Positions 8,814 through 16,895 of a stretch of 64,000 nt of DNA are shown here, in pieces. Location of the stretch: assembly GCA_027046245.1 (NCBI GenBank), contig JALTZJ010000017.1, positions 1 through 64,000 on the forward strand, given 5' to 3'. A model generated the notes under the pieces. The model worked only from the letters and a program-made list of their open reading frames with translations. It made no database searches and was not told the origin of the DNA. Position 1 is the stretch's first letter, and each line of letters begins with the position of its first letter. Both the position numbers and the translations under genes were made by a program. This DNA is from Acidilobaceae archaeon. GTDB lineage: Archaea; Thermoproteota; Thermoprotei_A; Sulfolobales; Acidilobaceae.

Positions 8814-9862
8814 CCATGCTTTTTATCCACCAGGTCGACCGCGTACACCGCTTCCCCAGGCCCGTAGGAGAGCACCTCCCTACACCCTTCAACCTCGACA
8901 CGACGGCAACAACTCGCGAAGGCCTCTAGAGCCTCGTCCACGGCTTCTCCACAGCTTATGGTTAGCGTGTAGTAGTGTATAACCGCTCCGCCGGGGCTTG
9001 CCAGCCTGCAGGCCGGGCCGGCGAAGAGCCTGGACCTCGTCGGATGATTCATTATTATCCTAGTGAACACTGGCTCCAGTATCTCTGGCAGCACCATGCT
9101 GTCAGCCCTAGCGGCTACAGCCTCCCCCAGGAGCCTCCTCTTATTCCTCGCTATGTTCCTTGCCGCTAGTACTGCTGCATAGGGGTTTAGATCCACCGCC
9201 AGTACACGGGCTCTGCGTATTGCTGCAATATGCACTGTAAAGCCTCCTACGCCGCTGAACATGTCAAGTACTTTCTCGCCGTGACTCGTGGACTCTGCTA
9301 CCCGGCGGTGCTCGAAGGCAAGCCTGGGGTTGAAGTAGACCCTAGCTATGTCTACCTCGAACTCTAGTCCGTGCTCCCTATGCACTGTACTAGTCCTCTT
9401 CTCGCCTGCCAGGTGAATTAGCCTCTGCACCCTCAGGTCCCCGCTTGTAGACATCTTGAGAAATGCAGCCTTCACTCTGGGCTGCTCCTCTATCAGCGCC
9501 TTTGCGGCCTCCCTATAGTCGTCGGGGGAGAGGCCGAGACGAGGGGTGTAGCTGAACACAGCTATGTCGCCTATCAGGCTGTAGCCCCTGAGGGGGAGCC
9601 CTCTACCCCTGAGCCCGCCAGGCCTCCTCTTCTCCTCGAAACCTACATCGCATTCCTCCGCCTCTACTCCAGCGCCTCTAAGGGCCTCCACAGCTCTGGC
9701 CGCGTCGATAACCGGGAATGCAACTTTGCGGCCGAGCCTTGCCGCCTTGTAGCCTGGAGCAGCTAGTCCAAGCGCTTTCAGGATCCTCCTGGCCTCCTCG
9801 GCCCTCCTAGGATCTACCGCCACGCAGCCCGGCTTGCCCGGTTCTTCGGTAGCCACGTTCAT
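8810..9862 (-). CDS. trm5: tRNA (guanine37-N1)-methyltransferase, Trm5 family
   Basis: Makes m1G37 in tRNA; in archaea this is the first step to wyosine when G37 sits in tRNA-Phe. About 350 residues with an N-terminal D1-like domain, a linker containing SLIGDIAVFSY, and a class I SAM fold (DMFSGVGGFTVHIA, AVDLNPYAA). The catalytic region reads IIMNHPTRSR where family members usually have NLP, a substitution that could mark a subtype. The ATG at 9862 is chosen; a GTG at 9886 would add 8 residues and sit 2 nt from the divergent gene. taw1, the next wyosine enzyme, is at 32692. Confidence 0.88.
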   Translation of the reverse strand: MNVATEEPGKPGCVAVDPRRAEEARRILKALGLAAPGYKAARLGRKVAFPVIDAARAVEALRGAGVEAEECDVGFEEKRRPGGLRGRGLPLRGYSLIGDIAVFSYTPRLGLSPDDYREAAKALIEEQPRVKAAFLKMSTSGDLRVQRLIHLAGEKRTSTVHREHGLEFEVDIARVYFNPRLAFEHRRVAESTSHGEKVLDMFSGVGGFTVHIAAIRRARVLAVDLNPYAAVLAARNIARNKRRLLGEAVAARADSMVLPEILEPVFTRIIMNHPTRSRLFAGPACRLASPGGAVIHYYTLTISCGEAVDEALEAFASCCRRVEVEGCREVLSYGPGEAVYAVDLVDKKHG

Positions 9863-9933
9863 CCGCCCGCTAAACCCGCTGTACACCCGTGAGAGGGGAT
9901 CAATGGAGGTGGGTCCTGCTGGCTACCCGCACT

Positions 9934-11025
9934 ATGAAGGCTGCAGTCCTTAGGGAGTACCTAGCCCCTTTGAGTATAGAGGATGTTGAGGCCCCCAGGG
10001 TTAAGGGGGAGAACGACGTAGTTGTAAGGGTTGCTGGTAGCGGTGTGTGCCACACAGATGTACACGTATGGCGGGGCGAGGCTGAGGCTGTCCTAGGAGT
10101 TAGGCCTCCCTTGATACTTGGCCACGAGCCCAGCGGCTTCATCGAGGAAGCGGGTGAGGGCGTGCCTGAGTGGGTAAAGCCCGGGGCTCCTGTCCTGGTA
10201 TGCGCCAGCGGGTACTGCAGGAGGGAGGATAAGTACACCCTAGCAGGCCTTCACCAGCTCTGCGACGAGCCAGCTTGGCCGGGGTTGAGCGAGACTCCCG
10301 GCAGCTATGCAGAGTACCTCTACGTGCCACACTATAAACTGCTCATACCCGGTGAAGGCCTAGAAGACCTCGCTGCTGCCAGCCTACTTACCGATGCAGG
10401 GGTTACGGCCTACCGCGCAGTCAAGACTGCCTCTACGAGAGTCGAGCCGGGCGACTCAGTGCTAGTAGTGGGGCTGGGCGGCGTCGGCCTTTTCGCCCTC
10501 CAGCTAGCCAGAGTAGTGTTAAACGCCGACGTAACCGGCGTCGATATTAGTAGCGAGAAGGTGGAATTCGCGGCAAAGATATTCAAGCCGGGGCCAGGAG
10601 ATCACCTAGTCAACGCCTCAGAAGTCGGAGATATAGAGAGCGAGTTAAGAGGCGCTTCTCGAGGTAGGGGCTTCAAGGCGATAATAGATCTAGTGGGCAG
10701 CCAGGAGACTATGGAGGCCTACCTGCCCCTCCTAGCTAAGAGGGGTATCTACGTGGTGGTCGGCCTAGGTAGCCCCTTCGGCCCTCCCCTACCGGCTCTA
10801 GACTTGATACTAGGCGAGCGCCTCATAGCCGGCGTCCTATGGGGAACCTGCACTGACGTAGCGGAGCTGGCGGAACTCGCCAGGAGAGGGCTAGTAGATT
10901 ATAGGAGTATAGTCACGAGGAGGATTCCCTTGGAGGAGGCCAGTGAGGCTATTGAAAGGCTTGACCGAGGAGAGGTGGTGGGGAGGCAGGTTATAGACTT
11001 CACCCGCTACCCAGCACGCTCCTAG
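9934..11025 (+). CDS. Zinc-dependent medium-chain alcohol dehydrogenase
   Basis: NAD(P)-dependent oxidoreductase of the MDR superfamily; likely interconverts an alcohol and an aldehyde or ketone. The catalytic zinc region shows SGVCHTDVH and ILGHEPSG, with Asp in LTDAGVTAYRAV where many members have Cys. The structural zinc lobe is reduced to CASGYC and HQLC, so that metal may be lost or altered. The Rossmann motif is GLGGVGLFALQLAR. The ATG at 9934 (MKAAVLREY) matches the family start; an in-frame GTG at 9889 is possible. It overlaps the convergent SCP2 gene by 26 bp. The substrate cannot be told. Confidence 0.88.
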   Translation: MKAAVLREYLAPLSIEDVEAPRVKGENDVVVRVAGSGVCHTDVHVWRGEAEAVLGVRPPLILGHEPSGFIEEAGEGVPEWVKPGAPVLVCASGYCRREDKYTLAGLHQLCDEPAWPGLSETPGSYAEYLYVPHYKLLIPGEGLEDLAAASLLTDAGVTAYRAVKTASTRVEPGDSVLVVGLGGVGLFALQLARVVLNADVTGVDISSEKVEFAAKIFKPGPGDHLVNASEVGDIESELRGASRGRGFKAIIDLVGSQETMEAYLPLLAKRGIYVVVGLGSPFGPPLPALDLILGERLIAGVLWGTCTDVAELAELARRGLVDYRSIVTRRIPLEEASEAIERLDRGEVVGRQVIDFTRYPARS

Positions 11026-11395
11026 CGACCCTCACTATCTCAGTCGCCGCCATACTATACCTTGCAAGCGTCGTGTAACTCCCCTTCTCAAGTTTTATCT
11101 TCCTAGAAAGTATGGCCCTGATAGGGTGCAAGTCGCCATGTATGACGCTAAGCCACACATCCCTCGGCGCGGAGAGCACGTAATCTGCTGTGGCTTGAGA
11201 AGCGTCGTCGAACCACTTAACACCCCTGCACTCACCCTCGTGCAGATCTAGTATGAACCCAGGGCCTCCCTCGACCTTGAATAGTATAGGCCACCTCCAC
11301 CCCCTCGCATACCTCTTATACTCCCCGCTCTCGTTGAGACCCTTGCAGAGAGCCTCAGCGAACTCTCTAGAAGGGAACTCCATGACTAGAATCAC
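11000..11395 (-). CDS. SCP2 sterol-carrier-like domain protein
   Basis: 131 residues. The pattern fits the SCP-2 fold: an N-terminal helix, a beta sheet with WPILFKVEGGPGFILDLHEGE, then SAPRDVWLSVIHGDLHPIRAIL and a C-terminal amphipathic helix beginning KLEKGSYTTLARY. Such proteins bind hydrophobic ligands in a tunnel; archaeal members have no known ligand. It stands 61 nt upstream, in the same direction, of the leftward flavoprotein gene. Its 3' end overlaps the alcohol dehydrogenase by 26 bp. Family by pattern recognition. Confidence 0.65.
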   Translation of the reverse strand: MILVMEFPSREFAEALCKGLNESGEYKRYARGWRWPILFKVEGGPGFILDLHEGECRGVKWFDDASQATADYVLSAPRDVWLSVIHGDLHPIRAILSRKIKLEKGSYTTLARYSMAATEIVRVARSVLGSG

Positions 11396-11456
11396 CCTGC
11401 ACCCCTGAAGGTGGACCTCGAGGCCCGCTACCAGGTCTGTGCCGTTTCAGGGTTTT

Positions 11457-12506
11457 TCATAATCGCATGCCGCAGAACTCATTATCTTTAAACCCCAGTG
11501 CTTTGAGCACCTCGACCGCTAGCGCGGGTGCGGCCGTCAGCCCGGGACTCTCTATACCTATCAGGTGCACAGCCCTCAAGCCGGGAGTATACTGTGTAGT
11601 CAATATGAAGTCTCTCTTCCTAGCCACCGTTCTTACTCCTCTCACCTCGGCTACTTGCCTCTCCGGGGGCTCAGATAGAAGCCTGAAGTAACGCCTCCAC
11701 AGGCCACCCTTAGGGCTTCCCCAGCTGGGTCCTGCTAGGAGCCTGCCGTCTAGCTGCGGGATCAAGGCGCCCCCCTTCCCAGGGCCCGGCCTGGGGAAGG
11801 GAGCTATGATTGATTCGAGGCTTGGCCCGCTGTAGAGCTTCATAATACCCCCTATTAGGTCTACTTTGTAGCTGCCTGCTCCGGAGGCTTCCGCGAGGCG
11901 TGCAGCCCCCTCCCCGGCAGCGTTTACCGCTATACTGTACCCCTCTTCCAGCGTGCCGTCGCCGAACTGCAGCCCTCTAGGGGTTATTCTAGATACCGTG
12001 CCCTTGAGTATTTGCGAGCCCGTACTACCTATAGCCTCTACAAGCGTCTTCAACAGCTCCCGCGAATCAACTACCCCGTATCCGTCTACCATGACTGCTC
12101 TTCTTGTTAAGCGAGTCAAGGCTGGCTCCAGTTTGAGGGCCTGGCTACGGCTTAGTATTTTTACCGTGGCATGTGGCGCCAGCGCCTTCAACGCGGCGCC
12201 CAGCACCGGCAGCATGGCTTCCTCGATCGGCGTAAGAGCTGGTATGATCAGCCTGGTTTCCATTATGGTGTATCCTAGCCTCTCCGCGCATATCCTGTGA
12301 AGCCGTGCACCAGCCCGTGCGAGTCTCCTCCTGTTCCTGCCAGGCGGCGGCTGCACTACATGAAGCACGTTAGCGTTCCTCGTCGAGGCTCCAGCTCCGG
12401 GTTCAACGGCTTCATATACTACAACTTCATAGCCCAGCCCTGCTAGCGCTAGGGCGGTGTATAGGCCTACAACGCCGGCGCCTACTACTGATGCTCTGAG
12501 AGGCAA
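11457..12506 (-). CDS. FAD-dependent oxidoreductase of the DAO / GlpA-like family
   Basis: 349 residues. The N-terminal FAD motif is SVVGAGVVGLYTALALA, followed by GAGASTRNANVLH, a DAO-family flavin contact. A C-terminal FAD loop contains HLIGIESPGLTAAPALA. The closest functions are L-2-hydroxyglutarate or glycerol-3-phosphate dehydrogenases. It lacks the C-terminal extension of bacterial GlpA/GlpD, like short crenarchaeal G3P dehydrogenases. It is last in an overlapping trio with an FGGY kinase and an AGPS/GlcD-like flavoprotein (22-bp overlap), so oxidation of glycerol 3-phosphate to DHAP is the favoured role (inference). Confidence 0.82.
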   Translation of the reverse strand: MPLRASVVGAGVVGLYTALALAGLGYEVVVYEAVEPGAGASTRNANVLHVVQPPPGRNRRRLARAGARLHRICAERLGYTIMETRLIIPALTPIEEAMLPVLGAALKALAPHATVKILSRSQALKLEPALTRLTRRAVMVDGYGVVDSRELLKTLVEAIGSTGSQILKGTVSRITPRGLQFGDGTLEEGYSIAVNAAGEGAARLAEASGAGSYKVDLIGGIMKLYSGPSLESIIAPFPRPGPGKGGALIPQLDGRLLAGPSWGSPKGGLWRRYFRLLSEPPERQVAEVRGVRTVARKRDFILTTQYTPGLRAVHLIGIESPGLTAAPALAVEVLKALGFKDNEFCGMRL

Positions 12507-13930
12507 TTTAAGCCCCCGCAGTAGCGCCTCAACGGCGAGCCCCTGAAGACGCCCTTAGGGTCAAGCGCTTCTGCCAGCCTGCATAGGGCTTCAAGGGAGT
12601 CCTTGGAAGCTAGAGCTGCCCATCTAACTTTCATCCTGCCTACGCCGTGGTGGTGGGTTATGGCTGCCCCCAGACTAGTCGCCTTCTCCATAACCCCGCG
12701 CCATGCCGAGGCGAGGGGTCCAAGGCTCTCGGCGACGACTATTATGTAGAGGGCCCCGCCTCCCGGGTAGAAGTGACCTGCATGGGCCATAGCGGCTACT
12801 ACTCCACTAGTCCCATCCAAGGTCTTCAATGCCTCTTTCCACAGCCTCGGCAGCACGTTCCATGTGGCTGCTAGATCGATGGTATCTACTACTAGCCCGG
12901 CGGATGCAAGGGCTTCAAGATGCTCCGAGTACCTCCCCCTTTCTCTCAGAAACCTCTCAACTAGCGAGTCGCTAGCCCTCCTGCCCCCTAGGGTTGATGC
13001 TAGGCGTCCTGCAGCGTCAGCGAGAGACTCTGCTGCTTGAGCGTCTATAGCGTAGTACTGGTAGACTAGCACAGCTGAATCCACGCCCAGCATGACGCTC
13101 GCTTCCCTCTCATCGAAAACCCTAAGGAGCGCTGGGGGAGACCATTGTATCAGCTCTCTGGCGACGCTGAGAGCTGCTTCGATCGAGTCGAACTTGTACG
13201 CTCCAGCAGCGACCCCGCCTGGAGAGCGCCTAAGTTTCACTCCTACTTTGATCACAGCTCCAAGGGCGCCCTCGGCTCCTAGCACGGCTGCGGGGTGGAG
13301 GGGAGCCTCTACCCCTCGAGGGCTCCTAGGCGAGCCAATCCTGTACATACGGCCCCCGCCATACACCAGGTCTACGTAGAGTATCGCGTCCTCAATATTA
13401 CCGTATCCCGGCTGTAGCCAGCCGGAGGCGAGCGTCTGCGTAGCGCCTCCAATACTAGCAAGTTTAATGCTCTGAGGCCTCAAGGGCAGTATAAGCCCGT
13501 GCTTCGAGGCCTCGAGATCTATGCTTTCAAGTGTAGCCCCGGCGCCAGCCTCCACTAGCTGAGCATCTGCGTCTACCCTTACCTCGTTTATGCCGCTGAG
13601 ATCTAGAATAGCACAGTCGGGCGGCGGCAGCGACGCCCCTAGGACGCCAGAGCCCCTACCCCAGGGATGGAGACACGCTGCCTCAGCCTCTGCAGCCCTC
13701 ACAGCCTCGACTACCTCTTCGGGGCCACGCGGCTTTACCACTATGTAGCATGGGAGCCTCGCCCCGCCGGCTAGTAGCCTGGCGGTGAAAGGCCAGAAGT
13801 CTAGAGGAGGCTCTCTAGGGTCAGCGAGCCCTCCGAGTCTAGGCTCTACAGCGAGGACTCTATCTTCTCCAAGAGCCTCGGTAAGGCGTCGTAGAAGCTT
13901 GCGGGTTCCCCCTTTAGGACAGCTATCCAA
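12485..13930 (-). CDS. FAD-linked oxidase, GlcD / alkyl-DHAP-synthase type
   Basis: 481 residues. The FAD-binding type 4 (PCMH) domain shows IVVKPRGPEEVVEAV, WGRGSG and LVEAGAGATLESID, then GYGNIEDAIL and GAEGALGAVIKVGV. The C-terminal half ends with ITHHHGVGRMKVRW, the His-rich motif of alkyl-DHAP synthases and some 2-hydroxyacid oxidases. It is the middle gene of the kinase/flavoprotein trio, with its 5' end overlapping the kinase by 85 bp. It could oxidise a 2-hydroxyacid or act on a glycerol-phosphate derivative; the substrate is open. Confidence 0.8.
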   Translation of the reverse strand: MDSCPKGGTRKLLRRLTEALGEDRVLAVEPRLGGLADPREPPLDFWPFTARLLAGGARLPCYIVVKPRGPEEVVEAVRAAEAEAACLHPWGRGSGVLGASLPPPDCAILDLSGINEVRVDADAQLVEAGAGATLESIDLEASKHGLILPLRPQSIKLASIGGATQTLASGWLQPGYGNIEDAILYVDLVYGGGRMYRIGSPRSPRGVEAPLHPAAVLGAEGALGAVIKVGVKLRRSPGGVAAGAYKFDSIEAALSVARELIQWSPPALLRVFDEREASVMLGVDSAVLVYQYYAIDAQAAESLADAAGRLASTLGGRRASDSLVERFLRERGRYSEHLEALASAGLVVDTIDLAATWNVLPRLWKEALKTLDGTSGVVAAMAHAGHFYPGGGALYIIVVAESLGPLASAWRGVMEKATSLGAAITHHHGVGRMKVRWAALASKDSLEALCRLAEALDPKGVFRGSPLRRYCGGLNCLSEHQ

Positions 13931-15279
13931 TCCTGCAGGACACCTCCAAGACCGTCCCCCTCATATGTAGCTCCTGTATCGCCCGGGGTGAATTGCTTCA
14001 CATCTCTGATGCTCAGGTCTCCCAGGGCAAGCCCCGCTAGGAGTGCAGCGCCGAGGGCGCCCGCCTCGACGCCGTGAAGGGCCTCTATTGTGGCGCCGCT
14101 GAGCCTTGCAGCAGCTTCAAGGAGCCAAGACGCCCTGGAGGCGCCTCCTACTGCGCGGAACCTTTTGATCCCCGTGACGCGTATGACATCCTCTATCACC
14201 GCTGAGAGGCCCGCGATGAGGCCTCCTATCATGGCGCATATTAGCCCCCTAGACCCTGGGGGGCCCGGTGTGGGCTTCAGCAGGGCTCTCGGCGGCCATG
14301 GCTTCACAGGGGCGCCTGGCAGGTAGGGCAGCATAATTCCTGTCTCCCTGAAGGGGCAGCCGCCGCGGGCTATCTCCTCTAGCTCCTCGTATCCCCCGGC
14401 AAGAGCAGCGGCGTCCCTGAGAGTCACCCCCAATCCGGGCCCCATGGCTTCTATGCAGCCCGTGTATCCTGTTGACGCTGCTAGGCACGGCACCGGTATA
14501 GCTAGGCTAGAAGAAGCCGCCCTCCAGGGGTTAGCTGCTGCCTGAGCGAAGAATCCGGTGCCTAGTACTAGTGATGCGCAGCCCCCGCCTAGACAGCCTG
14601 AGCCCAGGAAAGCGGCTTGCTGATCAGCTACTAGCCCAGCAATACTTACACCCTCATACTCTCCTATCACCTCGTCATGCAACACGAGGCTGGGAGCCTC
14701 TCCACTATAGCCTAGAAGCCTGTAGAGCACCGACCTCTTGCCGGTTAACGGGTTAAAGGCTCCCAGCAGGCCAGCGTTGACCGGCTCAGTAACGTATCTA
14801 CCCGTGATCCCTTCAGCGATGAGGGCATCAGCGCTCCAGACCCTCCAGCCCCGCCTCCTAGATGACTCCACGAGAAGGAGGGGGAGGGGGCTCAAGGGCG
14901 ACGAGTACCTGCGCAGAAGAGGAAGCTTAGATATAACGCGCATAAGGGGGCGCTCGAAAGCCCCCCTCCACGCACTAGCCCTCACGGAATAATCGAGCCA
15001 TAGAGTGACGACTCCGATCTCCTCGAGGCCTGGCAGCCACGAGGCAATGCTAGCCCTGTAGACAGCAACGCCAATACCTCTAGCGCCCATACCCACAGCT
15101 TTTCCGGCAAGGAAATGAGCCAGTTCGATGAGGCGAGAACCGTTATGGAAGGCCCCTGATAATCCAAGCTCTAAGGGGGAAGCTGTAACGAAGCGCGCCT
15201 CCACGGTGAAGTCTTCCCTGAATAACAGCAGTCTAGAACTTGTAGTTCCGATGTCGAGACCCGCATACAGCGATTGCAT
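13846..15279 (-). CDS. FGGY-family carbohydrate kinase, probably glycerol-kinase-like
   Basis: 477 residues. The N-terminal phosphate motif is YAGLDIGTTSSRLLLF. The GlpK-like stretch IAGLVADQQAAFLGSGC and the adenosine motif FRAVGGASRASWLLEAAARL are visible. The length matches GlpK-type FGGY kinases, but the sugar-binding region is divergent, so xylulose or another polyol is possible. The ATG at 15279 is the first gene of the trio, after a 367-bp gap. Together with the two flavoproteins it suggests phosphorylation of glycerol followed by oxidation. Confidence 0.82.
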   Translation of the reverse strand: MQSLYAGLDIGTTSSRLLLFREDFTVEARFVTASPLELGLSGAFHNGSRLIELAHFLAGKAVGMGARGIGVAVYRASIASWLPGLEEIGVVTLWLDYSVRASAWRGAFERPLMRVISKLPLLRRYSSPLSPLPLLLVESSRRRGWRVWSADALIAEGITGRYVTEPVNAGLLGAFNPLTGKRSVLYRLLGYSGEAPSLVLHDEVIGEYEGVSIAGLVADQQAAFLGSGCLGGGCASLVLGTGFFAQAAANPWRAASSSLAIPVPCLAASTGYTGCIEAMGPGLGVTLRDAAALAGGYEELEEIARGGCPFRETGIMLPYLPGAPVKPWPPRALLKPTPGPPGSRGLICAMIGGLIAGLSAVIEDVIRVTGIKRFRAVGGASRASWLLEAAARLSGATIEALHGVEAGALGAALLAGLALGDLSIRDVKQFTPGDTGATYEGDGLGGVLQDWIAVLKGEPASFYDALPRLLEKIESSL

Positions 15280-15646
15280 CCATCACCTCTACCTCCATGC
15301 ACCCCCTCCAGGGAAAAGAGGAACTGCTCCGCACCCAGCTAAACCGGGCAGCCCCCAGGGATAAAACGCTAATGAGTAGCGCCAAGTTCCCCCGGAGAGC
15401 CTTTCCCCGTCAGGTATACCAGGATTTAGGATCTTGTAAACGCTGGGTGCAGCATGCACGTTCATAGCAGCCTCGGCTCGAGATAAGTTGTGAAGCCTTG
15501 GAACCACCTGTGTCCTCTCGACAGCAGCTTGACCCTACGTGATTCCCCTGCTCTGAATCCACGGGTATGTGACTGCTTGCTGTTATAGCTCTGCCCTTTC
15601 CTCTCGCTGAGAGTTGAATAATGCGTGTGGAGGGGGCGGTGGCCTC
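15280..15646. other. Gene-free divergent region between the kinase trio and nadK
   Basis: 367 bp with no convincing gene. A GTTATAGC element near 15582-15589 could be the TATA box of nadK, placing its start near 15610. The leftward kinase promoter must also lie here but no clear TATA stands out. Short open frames here have unnatural composition and are not called. Confidence 0.4.
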
Positions 15647-16489
15647 GTGGGCGGCGATGTTGGATTAGTCGTTAAGCGTGGCAGCGAGATTGCCGAGGGT
15701 ATTGCAGTTAGGCTTGCTAGGCGTGCTGAACGGGAGGGTTATAAGGTTTATGTAGAGGTTAGTAGCGAGCCTGAGCTTCTCCCGGATAATCCTAGGTTTA
15801 ATATTGAGGAGTGGAGCCCCGATCGAGTAGTAGTGGTTGGTGGTGATGGCACGCTTCTCCGGACGTTCATGAGGCTTGGAGAGGGCGTTGACCCTCTCTT
15901 TATGGCGGTTAAAGCTGGTAAGCGCGGGTTCCTCTTGGATGTTGAGAGGTATGAGGCCGAGGAGAGGCTTGTGGACTTCCTGCAAGGTAATTACCGCGTG
16001 TTCGTCTATCCACGTTATAGGGCGTACATTCAGGGAGAGCCTAAGGAGTGCTTATTCAATGATGCCGCGCTAGTCGCTATAAAAGCTAAGCTCGTCAGGC
16101 TCAACGTCTTGATTAATGGCGATCCTGCCATGAGTATTGATGGGGATGGCGTTGTGGTTTCGACTACCGCCGGCAGCACTGCTTATAGCCTGAGTGCGGG
16201 GGGCCCTATTGTGGATCCTGGTCTTGAGGTTCTCGTGGTTACTCCTTTGAACCCTGTCCAGCTCCACTTGAGGCCTATCGTGCTACCCGATAATGCTAGT
16301 GTCGATATCGAGGTTAAGTTCAATAGTAATCCTGTCCACGTTAGCATAGACGGTCAGGCAGGCTACGACGTCGACCCTGGGTCCATGGTTTCTATTAGGA
16401 AGTGCGGCAGGCCTATTAGGATAGCTAGGTTCAGGTGGTGGGAGAACTACTATGAGAGGCTCTACACGAGGCTCCTCACCTACTGGTAG
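15647..16489 (+). CDS. nadK: NAD kinase
   Basis: Phosphorylates NAD to NADP using ATP or polyphosphate. Two hallmark motifs are present: VVGGDGTLLRTF and the beta-rich domain motif STTAGSTAYSLSAGGPI. The C-terminal beta region includes VSIDGQAGYDVDPG. The GTG at 15647 has GGAGGGGG 10 nt upstream and gives about 280 residues; an ATG at 15614 would add 11 glycine-rich residues and is less likely. The stop overlaps the next gene by 38 bp. Confidence 0.92.
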   Translation: MGGDVGLVVKRGSEIAEGIAVRLARRAEREGYKVYVEVSSEPELLPDNPRFNIEEWSPDRVVVVGGDGTLLRTFMRLGEGVDPLFMAVKAGKRGFLLDVERYEAEERLVDFLQGNYRVFVYPRYRAYIQGEPKECLFNDAALVAIKAKLVRLNVLINGDPAMSIDGDGVVVSTTAGSTAYSLSAGGPIVDPGLEVLVVTPLNPVQLHLRPIVLPDNASVDIEVKFNSNPVHVSIDGQAGYDVDPGSMVSIRKCGRPIRIARFRWWENYYERLYTRLLTYW

Positions 16490-16895
16490 CGGCGCCCCTG
16501 TTATAGTGCTTGATACCGGTGCTCTGCTGACGTGGGCTGCCCTCTCTATGAACGCCAAGCTCGTAACCGCGAAGGGCGTGCTCGACGAGGTTAGGGACGA
16601 GAGGAGCCGCATGGGGCTTGACTTCCTGTTGTCTAGCGGTAAGCTAGAGGTAGTAGAGCCTGGTGGCGAGGGCCTGAAGGCGGCCTTGAGGGTAGCTAGG
16701 CGAGCGGGCGTAGCTGGCAGATTAAGCAGGGTCGACCTTGAGGTGCTAGCCGTTGCACTGGAGTTGGCGGAGGGCGAAGCGAGGGTTGCAGTGGCTACGG
16801 ATGATAACGCCCTTGCTAGGGCCGCGTCTTCCGCGGGCCTCGAGGTCTATAGGATAAGGTATAGGGGTGCCGGGAGGCTGCGTGGAAAGGGCTAG
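16452..16895 (+). CDS. PIN-domain protein, Nob1-like without the zinc ribbon
   Basis: 147 residues. The PIN core acidic residues appear in VIVLDTGALL, GVLDEVRDERSR, LSRVDLEVLAVALEL and VAVATDDNALA. This order and wording match Nob1, the nuclease that matures the 16S rRNA 3' end. The usual Nob1 C-terminal zinc ribbon is absent: the chain ends in a basic YRGAGRLRGKG tail. It may be the catalytic part of a reduced Nob1 or a distinct PIN protein. The ATG at 16452 lies inside nadK; starting at the GTG at 16506 would cut into the first strand. Its 3' end overlaps the convergent methylase by 4 bp. Confidence 0.75.
   Translation: MRGSTRGSSPTGSGAPVIVLDTGALLTWAALSMNAKLVTAKGVLDEVRDERSRMGLDFLLSSGKLEVVEPGGEGLKAALRVARRAGVAGRLSRVDLEVLAVALELAEGEARVAVATDDNALARAASSAGLEVYRIRYRGAGRLRGKG

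Noticed and set aside
15289-15507. 72-aa open frame in the gap before nadK
   Set aside because: Composition is unlike a protein (Pro/Gly/Trp-rich end), no ribosome site, and it runs across the expected promoters.
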